From Paracoccus spongiarum (GTDB lineage Bacteria; Pseudomonadota; Alphaproteobacteria; Rhodobacterales; Rhodobacteraceae), in NCBI RefSeq assembly GCF_030732095.1, contig NZ_JAVAMQ010000003.1, positions 248,001 to 312,000 of the forward strand: a stretch of DNA of 64,000 nucleotides, given 5' to 3'. The notes under the pieces were generated by a model that was not told where the DNA came from, did not search any database, and was given only the letters and a program-made list of their open reading frames with translations. The translations under genes and the position numbers were made by a program. Below are positions 20,511 through 29,533 of the stretch, one piece after another (positions within the stretch are counted from its first letter, which is position 1; each line of letters starts with the position of its first letter).

Positions 20511-21095
20511 ATGCCCTTCGTCATCGCCATCGATGGTCCCGCCGCCTCGGGCAAGGGCACCATCGCCCGCGCATTGGCCCGCCATTTCGGCTTTCACCAT
20601 CTCGATACCGGGCTGCTCTATCGGGCAACCGGTGCGCGCGGGGGCGATCCGGTGTGCGCCGCGCGCGCGCTGTCTCCCGCCGATCTGGCCCGGCCCGACC
20701 TGCGCAGCGCCGAAGCGGGGCAGGCCGCCAGCCGCATCGCGGCGATCCCCGAGGTGCGCGCGGCGCTGGTCGCCTTCCAGCACCGCTTTGCCGCGCAGGA
20801 ACCCGGCGCGGTGCTGGACGGGCGCGACATCGGCACGGTGATCTGCCCCGATGCCCCGGTCAAGCTGTATGTCGTCGCCTCGGACGAGGTGCGGGCGGCC
20901 CGCCGCGCCGCCGAGCTGGGCGCCGATCCCGCCGCGATGCTGGTGCAACTGCGCGACCGCGACCGCCGCGACAGCGAACGCGCCGCGGCGCCCTTGCGGC
21001 CGGCCGATGACGCGGTGCTGATCGACACCAGTGACATGGGCATCGACGAGGCCATCGCGGCCGCCATCGCCGTGGTCGACCGGGCGCGGCGCTGA
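20511..21095 (+). CDS. cmk: Cytidylate kinase
   Basis: 194 aa, shorter than the E. coli enzyme (227). Phosphorylates CMP and dCMP. The P-loop [11 protein letters not shown] is at residues 7-17, [10 protein letters not shown] follows, and [20 protein letters not shown] carries the conserved Arg-Asp; [13 protein letters not shown] is the lid end. The NMP-binding insert is short, as in relatives. In many Rhodobacterales cmk sits beside aroA and rpsA; neither is here. 52 bases before the aldehyde dehydrogenase gene. Confidence 0.93.
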   Translation: MPFVIAIDGPAASGKGTIARALARHFGFHHLDTGLLYRATGARGGDPVCAARALSPADLARPDLRSAEAGQAASRIAAIPEVRAALVAFQHRFAAQEPGAVLDGRDIGTVICPDAPVKLYVVASDEVRAARRAAELGADPAAMLVQLRDRDRRDSERAAAPLRPADDAVLIDTSDMGIDEAIAAAIAVVDRARR

Positions 21096-21147
21096 GGCTT
21101 GCCACCGCCCGCGCGATGGGCAAACCTGCCCTCCGCAGGAGGACGCC

Positions 21148-22614
21148 ATGACCATCGCCGCAGATCCCGTCGCCGCCGCCTCGCAGGGCGTCTTCATCGA
21201 CAACCAGTGGCGGCCCTCGGCCAGCGGCGCGACCATCGAGGTCAGCGATCCCGCCACCGGCGCGGTGTTCGCCCGGATCGCGGCGGGCAATGCCGCCGAT
21301 ATCGACGCGGCGGTGTCCGCGGCCCGGCGCGCCCGGGCGGGGGCATGGGGCGCGCTTGACGCGACCGGACGGGGCCGGATCCTGTCGCGCGCCGCGGGTC
21401 TGGTGCTGGCCGAGGCCGAGGCGCTCGCGCGGCTGGAATCGCGCGACACCGGCAAGCCCCTCGCGCAGGCGCGCGCCGACATCGCCGCCACCGCCCGCTA
21501 TCTGGAATTCTATGGCGGGGCCGCCGACAAGGTGCACGGGGACATGATCCCCTTCCTGCCGGGGCATTTCGTCACCACCGAACATGTACCCTTCGGGGTC
21601 ACCGGCCACATCATCCCGTGGAACTATCCCGCGCAGATGTTCGGGCGCACGATCGCCGCCGCGCTGGCGATGGGCAATGCCTGCGTGCTGAAGCCTGCCG
21701 AGGATGCCTGCCTGACGCCGCTGCGACTGGTCGAGATCCTGCGCGATGCGGGGCTGCCGGCGGGCGCGCTGAACTGCGTGCCGGGTCGCGGCGAGGTGGC
21801 GGGGGCCGCGCTCTGCGCGCATCGCGGCGTCGACTTCCTCAGCTTCACCGGCAGCCCCGAGGTGGGCGTCGCGGTGCAGGCCGCCGCCGCGGCCCATCAT
21901 ATCGGCTGCACGCTGGAGCTGGGCGGCAAGTCGCCGCAGATCGTCTTTGCCGATGCCGATCTGGACCGCGCGATGCCGGTGATCCTGCGGGCGATCACCC
22001 AGAATGCCGGCCAGACCTGTTCGGCCGGCGCGCGGCTGCTGGTCGAGGACGGCATCGCCGGCACGGTGATCGAGCGGCTGCGACAAGCCTTTCCCGCCCT
22101 GACGGCGGGGCTGCCGGGCGATGACCGGGACCTTGGCCCGCTGATCAGCCCGGCCCAGCTTGCGCGGGTGCGGGGCTTCTGCGACCGCGCCGATGCCGAC
22201 GGCATCCCGCTGATCGCCGAGGGGCGGATCGCCGCGAACGCGCCGGCAGGCGGCAATTTCATCGCGCCGCGCGCCTATGGCCCGGTGCCGCGCGATCACC
22301 AGCTGGCGCGCGAGGAGGTGTTCGGCCCGGTGCTGTCGCTGATGACCTTTGCGGACGAGGCCGACGCGATCGGCCTTGCCAACGACACCGATTACGGGCT
22401 GGTCGCCGGGGTCTGGTCGCGCGACGGCAGCCGCGCGATCCGGGTGGCCCGGCAGATCATGGTCGGGCAGGTCTTCGTCAATGCCTATGGCGCGGGCGGC
22501 GGGATCGAACTGCCCTTCGGCGGCATGAAGAAGTCCGGCCATGGTCGCGAAAAGGGCTTTGACGCGCTGTATGAATTCGCGGCGACACGGACGATGGTGA
22601 TCCGCCACGACTGA
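21148..22614 (+). CDS. NAD-dependent aldehyde dehydrogenase, betaine/aminobutyraldehyde type
   Basis: 488 aa from ATG 21148 after CAGGAGGAC. All catalytic features are present: oxyanion Asn159 in PWNYP, general base Glu257 in LELGGKSPQ, nucleophile Cys291 in NAGQTCSAG. The sequence resembles betaine aldehyde and gamma-aminobutyraldehyde dehydrogenases. Glycine betaine production would fit the nearby ectoine cluster, but no choline dehydrogenase or betI is adjacent, so the substrate stays open. Confidence 0.88.
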   Translation: MTIAADPVAAASQGVFIDNQWRPSASGATIEVSDPATGAVFARIAAGNAADIDAAVSAARRARAGAWGALDATGRGRILSRAAGLVLAEAEALARLESRDTGKPLAQARADIAATARYLEFYGGAADKVHGDMIPFLPGHFVTTEHVPFGVTGHIIPWNYPAQMFGRTIAAALAMGNACVLKPAEDACLTPLRLVEILRDAGLPAGALNCVPGRGEVAGAALCAHRGVDFLSFTGSPEVGVAVQAAAAAHHIGCTLELGGKSPQIVFADADLDRAMPVILRAITQNAGQTCSAGARLLVEDGIAGTVIERLRQAFPALTAGLPGDDRDLGPLISPAQLARVRGFCDRADADGIPLIAEGRIAANAPAGGNFIAPRAYGPVPRDHQLAREEVFGPVLSLMTFADEADAIGLANDTDYGLVAGVWSRDGSRAIRVARQIMVGQVFVNAYGAGGGIELPFGGMKKSGHGREKGFDALYEFAATRTMVIRHD

Positions 22615-22669
22615 CCGCACTTGGCGGGGCGCGCTGTCGGCCCGCGGACCCGCGCGGCGCCGCGATGCC

Positions 22670-22698
22670 TTGCGGGCCCGCCCGCGCGGTCCTATATT
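22670..22698 (+). promoter_or_regulatory. tmRNA promoter
   Basis: TTGCGG (22670-22675) and TATATT (22693-22698) with a 17-base spacer, directly upstream of the tmRNA. One of the best sigma-70-type matches in the window and in the right place for a strongly expressed stable RNA. Confidence 0.75.
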
Positions 22699-22704
22699 GG
22701 TCTC

Positions 22705-23030
22705 GTGCGGCGCAAGCCGGACTATGGACATAAACGCGCTCGTCATAAGCGGATCGGACCCGGGGGCGGTACCCGGCGGCTCCACCATCCATCCCGCGTT
22801 GGGGATCATGGGGCCGAAACAGGATCGACGAACGTCTAAAGGGGTTGCTTTGTCCCGGTGAGCTACCACCGTTATCGGTGCGAAAAGTACAGTTGCCAAC
22901 GACAACCGTGCTCCGGTCGCTCTGGCTGCGTAAGCAGCTCGGGTAACCGAAACCTAAGCCCTTGCGCCTAGCAGCGTAAGGCGGGGCCCGCAGGAGCCTG
23001 GCAACAGAATCCTGCACCTTACCCCCCAGT
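22705..23030 (+). ncRNA. ssrA: tmRNA, circularly permuted two-piece form
   Basis: Rescues stalled ribosomes and tags the unfinished protein. The gene is permuted as in other alphaproteobacteria. The acceptor piece comes first and ends in CGGCTCC-A-CCA (22777-22787). A spacer of 22 bases (22788-22809) is removed. The coding piece then starts GGGGCCG (22810-22816), whose 7 bases pair with CGGCTCC to rebuild the acceptor stem. The tag frame runs 22895-22933 and encodes ANDNRAPVALAA plus TAA. Hairpins follow to about 23030. The outer ends are estimates from the promoter and the last hairpin. Confidence 0.93.
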
Positions 23031-23108
23031 CCGACACCGCCCGCGACCCGCGGCATGGCGTTCTGCGCGCGGCCGCGCTAGGTCCGTGCAGGGCCAAGGG
23101 GGAATGTC

Positions 23109-23522
23109 ATGCGTTCAGTCTTTCATCTCGCCATCCATGTGACCGATCTCGACGCGGCGCGGCGCTTTTACGGCGGCGTTCTGGGCTGCGCCGAGGGACG
23201 CTCGACCGACAGCTGGGTGGATTTCGACTTCTTCGGGCATCAGCTGTCGCTGCATCTGGGCCAGCCCTTCGCGACCATGCGCAGCGGCCGGGTGGGCGAG
23301 CATCTGGTGATGATGCCGCATCTGGGCGTCGTGCTGCCGCTGGAGGAATGGCAGGCGCTGGCCGCGCGTTTGCAGGGGGCGGGCGTCGAGTTCGACATCC
23401 CGCCGGTCGTGCGCTTTGCGGGCGAGGCCGGCGAACAGCGCACGATGTTCTTCTTCGATCCGTCCGGAAACCCCATCGAGGTCAAGGGCTTTGCCGATTT
23501 CGACCGGGTCTTCGCCCGTTAG
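23109..23522 (+). CDS. VOC superfamily (glyoxalase/dioxygenase-like) protein
   Basis: 137 aa, one VOC unit. HLAIHVTDLDAARRFYGGVLG is the typical first beta-alpha-beta with a metal-ligand His; MFFFDPSGNPIEVKGF near the end carries the conserved Pro-x-Gly-Asn and Glu ligand. Cytosolic; substrate unknown. The start follows AAGGGGGAA. Convergent with the ectoine operon. Confidence 0.85.
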   Translation: MRSVFHLAIHVTDLDAARRFYGGVLGCAEGRSTDSWVDFDFFGHQLSLHLGQPFATMRSGRVGEHLVMMPHLGVVLPLEEWQALAARLQGAGVEFDIPPVVRFAGEAGEQRTMFFFDPSGNPIEVKGFADFDRVFAR

Positions 23523-23570
23523 GGGCGCCGCGGGCGGGGCCCGCCCCAAGGCCCCGCGCCGCCCATGATC

Positions 23571-25010
23571 TCAGGCGGCCTCGCGCCGGGCCTCGGGCTC
23601 GGCCTCGACGAGGGCCGCGTGCAGGGCGCGGATGGCGGGCGTCATCACTTCGCGCTCGACAATGAACTGCACATCCACCTGGCGCGGCCCCTGGCTGGCG
23701 CCGATGGCCGAGAGTCCCCGGTCGGCCAGCGCGTTGAGGCCGCGGCTGAGGACCGCCAGCCCGTCCAGATCGCGCCCGACCGCCGCCACCATCGCGATCG
23801 CGCGCGAGCTGACCTCGGCCGCCGGAAACTTCGCCAGCAGGTCGCGCTCGACGCGACGCAGCACCTTCAGGCTGCTGTCGACGTAGTGGGTGATCGTGTT
23901 GGCGTTCGAGGCCTTGGAGACGATCCGCACGTCGTGGCGGGTCAGCACCTCGATGATGGCGGCGTCATAGCCCTTGACCCCCACCATGTCCTGTTCGAAC
24001 AGCTCCAGCGCGAACAGCTCGAGCCCGGTGACGATCTCGACGGCGGCCTCGTCCGCCGGGCGGTCGTCGATCAGCGTGCCGGGATCATCGGGCTCGAAGG
24101 CGTTCGTCACGCGCAGCGGCACGCCCGACTGGCGCAGCGTCTTGGCGGCCTTGGGATGGATCGCCTCCATCCCCAGATTCGACAGCTGGTCGGCCACGTC
24201 GTAATTGGTGCGGCCCAGCTTGCGCACCGCATCGGTGCCCACCAGCCGCGGGTCGGCCGAACTGAGGTGGAATTCCTTGTGGATGATCGCCTCGCGCGCG
24301 CCGGTCAGCGCCGCCAGCCGCGAGAAGGTCACCTCGGAATAGCCGCGGTCATATTCGCGCATCAGACCTTCGGCGCATTGCGCGTAGCCGGTGACGATGG
24401 GCATTTCGGTGGCCGCATCGACCCCCTCAATCGCCCCCAGGATGCGGTCGTCGAGGCTGACGGTGCCCTCGTCGCGCCAGCCCGACAGGTCGACGAAGCG
24501 CGAATTCACCCCGGCGCGTTGCAGCATCAGGCTGGTGACGAAGGCCGAATGCGCCTCGCCCAGCCCCGACAGCAACTCGCGGGTCTGCAGCATGTGTTCG
24601 GACAGCCGGAAATGACCGTAGGAGCACAGGCGCTGCAGGTCGATCAGGCAGTTGCGCGCGCCGATCAGCCGGTCGCGCACGAAGGCGGTGGCGCGTTCGA
24701 CATCGCCCGGATGGTCCAGCACCGCCTGATGCGCCTCGATCATTGCCGCCTCGACCCGGTCCAGCGCCCTGTGCCAGCCGTGATCGTCCCCGGCGCTGGC
24801 GAAGGCCGCATAGACGCCCGCCTCGCCGGTCTTCTTGTGCTCGAGCAGCAGGTCGGTGATGCCGCCGAAGGCCGAGACCACGAAGATCCGGTGGTAGAGA
24901 TCCGCACCCCGACGATCGCCGATCAGCAGCGTGTCGCGCAACTCGTTCACGCGCGACATCGAGGTGCCGCCGATCTTCTCGACCGTATGTGTCCTGGCTT
25001 GCTGGGTCAT
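23571..25010 (-). CDS. ask: Aspartate kinase specialised for ectoine synthesis (Ask_Ect)
   Basis: 479 aa. Phosphorylates aspartate, supplying aspartyl phosphate for aspartate semialdehyde and so for EctB. The N-terminus VEKIGGTSMSRV is the kinase K-x-GG[TS] motif; FVVSAFGGITDLLLEHK and the C-terminal regulatory ACT-like part (VKGYDAAIIEVLTRHDVRIV, AIMV-like strands) follow. Ectoine-linked copies differ from the housekeeping LysC in being insensitive to Lys/Thr feedback in characterised species. Last gene of ectABC-ask, 3 bases after ectC. Confidence 0.94.
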   Translation of the reverse strand: MTQQARTHTVEKIGGTSMSRVNELRDTLLIGDRRGADLYHRIFVVSAFGGITDLLLEHKKTGEAGVYAAFASAGDDHGWHRALDRVEAAMIEAHQAVLDHPGDVERATAFVRDRLIGARNCLIDLQRLCSYGHFRLSEHMLQTRELLSGLGEAHSAFVTSLMLQRAGVNSRFVDLSGWRDEGTVSLDDRILGAIEGVDAATEMPIVTGYAQCAEGLMREYDRGYSEVTFSRLAALTGAREAIIHKEFHLSSADPRLVGTDAVRKLGRTNYDVADQLSNLGMEAIHPKAAKTLRQSGVPLRVTNAFEPDDPGTLIDDRPADEAAVEIVTGLELFALELFEQDMVGVKGYDAAIIEVLTRHDVRIVSKASNANTITHYVDSSLKVLRRVERDLLAKFPAAEVSSRAIAMVAAVGRDLDGLAVLSRGLNALADRGLSAIGASQGPRQVDVQFIVEREVMTPAIRALHAALVEAEPEARREAA

Positions 25011-25013
25011 GGC

Positions 25014-25406
25014 TCAGGCCGTCTCCGCGACGGGCGCGTAAGAGCCGTCCTCGCGATGCACCTCGGTGCCGGTCACGGGCGGGTTGAAGCAGCAGGCCAT
25101 CACCAGCTCTTCCTCGGCGCGCAGGGTGTGGCGGTCGTGCAGGTTCAGCGCATACATGACGCCGGGGCGGATCTCGTGCGTCTGGCCGGTGGCCAGATCC
25201 GTGATCGAGCCGCGCCCCGACATGCAATAGACGCTTTCGAAGTGGTGCTTGTAGTGGAAGGTATGTTCCGAGCCTGCCTCAAGCGTGGTGATGTGGAAGG
25301 AAAACCCCATCCCGTCATCGGCCAGAAGCATCCTGACCGAGGTCCATTTCGCGTCCGACACGGCCCGGTCACTGTTCTTCAGCTTGTTGAAATCACGAAC
25401 GATCAT
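25014..25406 (-). CDS. ectC: Ectoine synthase
   Basis: 130 aa cupin. Cyclises N-gamma-acetyl-diaminobutyrate to ectoine. Sequence [20 protein letters not shown], then [37 protein letters not shown], shows the iron-ligand Glu and His positions, and [16 protein letters not shown] the third one (described in pieces, all present). Full length. Sits 5 bases after ectB and 3 before ask. Confidence 0.97.
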   Translation of the reverse strand: MIVRDFNKLKNSDRAVSDAKWTSVRMLLADDGMGFSFHITTLEAGSEHTFHYKHHFESVYCMSGRGSITDLATGQTHEIRPGVMYALNLHDRHTLRAEEELVMACCFNPPVTGTEVHREDGSYAPVAETA

Positions 25407-25411
25407 GTCTG

Positions 25412-26707
25412 TTACTCCGCTGCGATGCTGGTGGTGGCAAGGACTTCGCGCGCGGCTTCCAGAAGGATATCGAAGCCCGCCTCGAAGGTCTCGACGGGGG
25501 TGGTCAGCGGCGCCAGCACCTTGACCACCTGGCCGTCGCTGCCCGAGGTCTCGATGATGAGCCCCTTGTCATAGGCGCGGCCGCAGATCCGGTCGGCCAG
25601 CTCGCCGGTGCCGACATCGACGCCGCGCATCAGCCCGCGGCCCTTCAGGAAGGCGCCGGGCACCAACTGGGCCAGTTCCGTCAGCCGTGCCTCGATCAGC
25701 GCGGCCTTGCCGGCCAGTTCGCGAGTGAAGGCATCGTCGGACCAGAACTTCTCGATGGCGACGCGCGCGGTGACGAAGGCGTGGGTGTTGCCGCGGAAGG
25801 TTCCGTTGTGTTCGGCGGGGCCGAATACGTCATGCTCGGGGCGCACCAGGACCATCGCCAGCGGCAGCCCGAAGCCCGAGATCGACTTGGCCAGCGTGAC
25901 CAGATCCGGCGTCACGCCCATCTCCTCGAACGAGAAGAAGCGGCCCGAGCGCCCGCAGCCCGCCTGGATGTCGTCGATGATCAGCAGCGCGCCGTGGCGG
26001 CGGGCGACATCGGCGATGTCGCGCACGAACGTGGCCGAGGCGGCGTTCAGACCGCCCTCGCCCTGGATCGTCTCCAGCATGATCGCGGCGGGTGCGTCGA
26101 TGCCGCCCGAGGGATCCGACAGCATCCGGTCCAGCAGCGCCGCGCCATCGACGCCCTCGGCATAGCCGTCATAGGGCAGCCGGGTGACGCCCTGCGTGTC
26201 CATGCCGGCGCCGCCGCGGTGATAGCCGTTTCCGGTCGCGGCCAGCGCCCCCATCGTCACGCCGTGGAAGCCGTTGGTGAAGGCGACGATGTTGGTGCGC
26301 CCGGTGGATTTGCGGGCGATCTTCATCGCGGCCTCGACCGCGTTCGCGCCGGTCGGCCCGGTGAACATCACCCGGTGATCCATGCCGCGGGGGGCAAGGA
26401 TGTGGCGATCGAAGGCGTCGAGGAAGGCGGCCTTGGTGGTGCTGTGCAGGTCCAGCCCGTGGGCCAGCCCGTCGCCGGCGATGTGGTTGACCAGCGCCGC
26501 CTTCATGTCGGGATCATTGTGGCCGTAGTTCAACGACGAACAGCCGGCGAGAAAGTCGATGTGCCGGCGGCCGGTCTCATCGGTCAGGATCGATCCGCTG
26601 GCCGTGGCAAACACCGCGGGGATGCCGCGGCAATAGGACCGGGCCTCGCTTTCGCGGCGCTCGAAGATGGTGGTCTGGGGATTGGTCGGTGCCATGTCCT
26701 TGGGCAT
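25412..26707 (-). CDS. ectB: Diaminobutyrate-2-oxoglutarate transaminase
   Basis: 431 aa PLP enzyme, class III aminotransferase. Converts aspartate semialdehyde and Glu to 2,4-diaminobutyrate. PLP region [20 protein letters not shown] and the Schiff-base Lys in [18 protein letters not shown] are present. Starts at ATG 26707 after AAAGGAC. Its first six residues, MPKDMA, are identical to those of EctA and come from an 18-base repeat. 57 bases downstream of ectA. Confidence 0.97.
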   Translation of the reverse strand: MPKDMAPTNPQTTIFERRESEARSYCRGIPAVFATASGSILTDETGRRHIDFLAGCSSLNYGHNDPDMKAALVNHIAGDGLAHGLDLHSTTKAAFLDAFDRHILAPRGMDHRVMFTGPTGANAVEAAMKIARKSTGRTNIVAFTNGFHGVTMGALAATGNGYHRGGAGMDTQGVTRLPYDGYAEGVDGAALLDRMLSDPSGGIDAPAAIMLETIQGEGGLNAASATFVRDIADVARRHGALLIIDDIQAGCGRSGRFFSFEEMGVTPDLVTLAKSISGFGLPLAMVLVRPEHDVFGPAEHNGTFRGNTHAFVTARVAIEKFWSDDAFTRELAGKAALIEARLTELAQLVPGAFLKGRGLMRGVDVGTGELADRICGRAYDKGLIIETSGSDGQVVKVLAPLTTPVETFEAGFDILLEAAREVLATTSIAAE

Positions 26708-26764
26708 GAAAAGTCCTTTCGCACGTCGTGCGTTGTCTGGTTCCGGGAAGGGGAAGGGGTCGGA

Positions 26765-27319
26765 TCAGGCGGCGCCGGCGCGCTCGGCCGTGTCGTCGAC
26801 CTCTTCGGGAAGCGTGATGGTGACCATGTGCTCGGTGGCGTGGCGGCCATCGAAATGCTCGTCGCGCCGATAATGGGCCGCGTCGGTCAGGTCGCCGCCG
26901 ACCTCGCGGGCAAGGCTGCGGAACAGCGCCCACGACGCCTCGTTGTCGCGGGTGATGGTGGTGTTCAGCTGGCTGGCCTCGGCGCAGGCGTCGCGGCCGA
27001 TCAGATGCTCGAGCATTCTCAGGCCCAGCCCCAGGCCGCGTGCCCGCGGGCTGACCGCGACCTGCCAGACGAACAGCGCATCCTCGTTCGGGATCATGTG
27101 GCCCGAGACCCAGCCGACAACCTCGCCCTCCATCTCGGCAACCACGCAGGTGTCGGCGAAATGCTCGGCCTGCACGAGGTTGCAATACATCGAGTTCTCG
27201 TCCAGCGGCTTGCAGGCGCGGACGAGGTCCCAGATGGCGGCGCCGTCTGTGCTGTCCGGCTTGCGCAGGGTCAGCGTCCGGGGGCGCAGGGCGGTGATGT
27301 CGGCCATGTCCTTGGGCAT
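26765..27319 (-). CDS. ectA: L-2,4-diaminobutyric acid acetyltransferase
   Basis: 184 aa GNAT acetyltransferase, first ectoine step after EctB. The acetyl-CoA loop VSPRARGLGLGLRMLEHLI matches Q/R-x-x-G-x-[GA]; LDENSMYCNLVQAEHF and NTTITRDNEASWALFRSLA are conserved in EctA. ATG at 27319 (MPKDMADITAL) is chosen; the inner ATG at 27307 has its putative ribosome binding site only one base away. First gene of the operon, behind an AT-rich control region shared with ectR. Confidence 0.96.
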   Translation of the reverse strand: MPKDMADITALRPRTLTLRKPDSTDGAAIWDLVRACKPLDENSMYCNLVQAEHFADTCVVAEMEGEVVGWVSGHMIPNEDALFVWQVAVSPRARGLGLGLRMLEHLIGRDACAEASQLNTTITRDNEASWALFRSLAREVGGDLTDAAHYRRDEHFDGRHATEHMVTITLPEEVDDTAERAGAA

Positions 27320-27349
27320 GTGGTCCTGATCCTCAATTGCTTCGGCTAT

Positions 27350-27423
27350 CTAACTAGTAAAACCGCCTTGTGGTTGCAACCCGCAGCATAATTTTTGTGC
27401 CATATCAGCTAACTAGCTATGAA
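27350..27423. promoter_or_regulatory. ectA-ectR control region with repeated CTAACTAG
   Basis: The 215-base space between ectA and ectR is far more AT-rich than its surroundings. On the plus strand TTGTGC (27395-27400), 17 bases, TATGAA (27418-27423) forms a good promoter for ectR. Inside its spacer lies the inverted repeat AGCTA-AC-TAGCT (27407-27418). The core CTAACTAG (27409-27416) recurs at 27350-27357. Several weaker minus-strand promoter candidates for ectA overlap the same sites. Operator function for EctR is inference. Confidence 0.55.
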
Positions 27424-27534
27424 CAATACGGTTTTGAGGGCGCGGAAGGGCAAAGGGCCGCAAATTTCACTTAGTCAAGCGAAATATTTGCGCCACGATC
27501 CTTTGATGATTGAACCTTTTGGCCTTGCCGTGGC

Positions 27535-28056
27535 ATGATGGCGCGCATGAGCCAGCACCCCGCCGATCGCGTCGATGACGCGCTGATCGCCCTGCGCCGC
27601 ATCCTGCGCGCGACCGAGCTTTACGAACGCGATCTGGCGCAGGCGGTGGGGCTGACCCCGGCCAAGCTGAGGGTGCTGCAACTGCTGGACGCGCGCGAGG
27701 GTGATCGCAGCACGCCGACGACGCTGGCGCACCAGATGGGCGTCAGCCAGGCGACGGTCACCGCCCTGCTGGACCAACTTGAGAAGCGCGGCTATGTCAC
27801 CCGGCACCGCTCGGTCGCCGATCGCCGCCAGACCGACGTGGTGCTTGCCCCCCTGGGGGCCGAGGCGCTGACATCGGCGCCCAACGCCCTGCAGCAGCAT
27901 TTCGTGCAGGGCTTCGCGCGGCTGGCGGACTGGGAACAGGCGATGCTGATCGCCGCGCTTGAACGGGTCGCGGCGATGCTGAATGCCCAGGGCATCGACG
28001 CGGCGCCGGTGCTGGCCACCGGCGACATCCGCACCGGGGTCGGCCGCGCGACCTGA
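27535..28056 (+). CDS. ectR: MarR-family regulator of ectoine genes
   Basis: 173 aa (ATG 27535; ATG 27547 is an alternative, neither has a clear ribosome binding site). Winged helix of the MarR type: LRVLQLLDAREGDRSTPTTL, MGVSQATVTALLDQLEKRGYVTRHRSVADRRQ (recognition helix and wing) around residues 50-100. MarR-type EctR repressors next to ectABC are known from methylotrophs and halophiles. Divergent from ectA; convergent with gnd. Confidence 0.85.
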   Translation: MMARMSQHPADRVDDALIALRRILRATELYERDLAQAVGLTPAKLRVLQLLDAREGDRSTPTTLAHQMGVSQATVTALLDQLEKRGYVTRHRSVADRRQTDVVLAPLGAEALTSAPNALQQHFVQGFARLADWEQAMLIAALERVAAMLNAQGIDAAPVLATGDIRTGVGRAT

Positions 28057-28071
28057 TCCGCCGGGCGGGTA

Positions 28072-29472
28072 TCAGCCCGCGCTGGACCAGGGCCCGTGCG
28101 GGCGGTCAAGGCCGTCCAGCCGCTGGAAGCCATGCGCGCCGAAGAAGTCGCGCTGCGCCTGGATCATGTTCGCGGTCCCGCGTGCGGTGCGCATCATGTC
28201 GAACCAGATCAGCCCGTTGGCCAGCGCCGGCAGCGGATTGCCCGCGGCCAGCCCCGCCGTCACCACCTGACGCAGCGCCGGCACGGTCCGGTCCAGAAGA
28301 TCGGCGAAATGCGGCGCCAGCACGAGGTTGCGATCCGCGTGCTGGTCCAGCGCCGTCGCCATGTCGTTCAGCATCGCCGAGCGGATGATGCAGCCGGCCC
28401 GCCAGACCTGCGCGATCCGGGGCAGGGGCAGGGCCCAGCCAAAGCCCTCCGAGGCGGCCGCGATCATCGCGAAGCCCTGCGCATAGCACAGGATCTTGCC
28501 GGCGATAAGCGCGGCTTCCAGCGTGGCGTGGTCCAGCCGCACCGGGCCGGGTGCCGCGCCAAAGCGGTCCTCGCCCGCCTCGCGTTCGCCAAGCCGCGCC
28601 GAGACATTGCGCGCCATCACCGCCGCGTCGATGACCGGCACCGGCGCCGACAGGTGCTGCGCCTCGATCACCGTCCAGCGGCCGGTGCCCTTCTGGCCGG
28701 CCCGGTCCAGGATCACGTCCAGAATCGGCTGGCCGGTGACCGGATCGGCGGCCTCGGCGACGCGGGCGGAAATCTCGACCAGGTAGGATTGCAGCGGGCC
28801 GTCGTTCCAGCCCGCGAAGACCTGCGAGATCGCTGCTGCGGGCAGGCCCATCCCGTCGCGCATCAGCCCGTAGATTTCGGCGATCATCTGCATGTCGGCA
28901 TATTCGATGCCATTATGAACCATCTTCACGAAATGGCCGGCGCCGGACTCGCCCATGCGGGCGGCGCAGGGGCTGCCATCCTCGGCCCGCGCGGCGATGG
29001 CGCTCAGCAGAGGTTCGATGCGCTGCCAGTCGGCCTCGCTGCCCCCCGCCATGATCGAGGGGCCGTGCCGCGCGCCCTCTTCCCCGCCCGAGACGCCCAT
29101 GCCCAGAAAGCCGAAGGACAGGCCCGCCGCGCTGCGCCGGTCGGTGTCGTGGAAATCGGCATTCCCGGCGTCGATCACCAGATCCCCGGCGTCCAGCAGC
29201 GGCGCCAGCGCGGCCAGCTGGTCGTCGACCGCCTGGCCCGCCGGCACCATCAGGATGACGACCCGCGGCGCGGCGATCGCCGCCACCAGCTGCTCCAGCG
29301 TGTCGGCGGGGGTGATTTGCGCCGACAGCGCCCCGGCGTCGCGGTGAAAGCGGTGCGTCACCGACGTCGTGCGGTTCCAGACCGCGATGGGAAAGCCCTT
29401 CTCGGCGATGTTCAGCGCCAGCGCCGCCCCCATCGTACCCAGCCCGATCAAGCCGACCTGCGATTGCGCCAT
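28072..29472 (-). CDS. gnd: NADP-dependent 6-phosphogluconate dehydrogenase, decarboxylating
   Basis: 466 aa, full length. Makes ribulose 5-phosphate and NADPH. The dinucleotide fold GLIGLGTMGAALALNIAEKG is at the N-terminus; substrate binding GVSGGEEGARHGP and the catalytic segment HFVKMVHNGIEYADMQMI with Lys and Asn are intact. The C-terminal helical domain contains DVILDRAGQKGTGRW. Convergent with ectR with a 15-base gap. Confidence 0.96.
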   Translation of the reverse strand: MAQSQVGLIGLGTMGAALALNIAEKGFPIAVWNRTTSVTHRFHRDAGALSAQITPADTLEQLVAAIAAPRVVILMVPAGQAVDDQLAALAPLLDAGDLVIDAGNADFHDTDRRSAAGLSFGFLGMGVSGGEEGARHGPSIMAGGSEADWQRIEPLLSAIAARAEDGSPCAARMGESGAGHFVKMVHNGIEYADMQMIAEIYGLMRDGMGLPAAAISQVFAGWNDGPLQSYLVEISARVAEAADPVTGQPILDVILDRAGQKGTGRWTVIEAQHLSAPVPVIDAAVMARNVSARLGEREAGEDRFGAAPGPVRLDHATLEAALIAGKILCYAQGFAMIAAASEGFGWALPLPRIAQVWRAGCIIRSAMLNDMATALDQHADRNLVLAPHFADLLDRTVPALRQVVTAGLAAGNPLPALANGLIWFDMMRTARGTANMIQAQRDFFGAHGFQRLDGLDRPHGPWSSAG

Positions 29473-29533
29473 CCCGCCTCTCCTTCGTCGTTTCTGCGTT
29501 GCGCGATGTGCATAGGCCCGCGCACGGCCGGTG

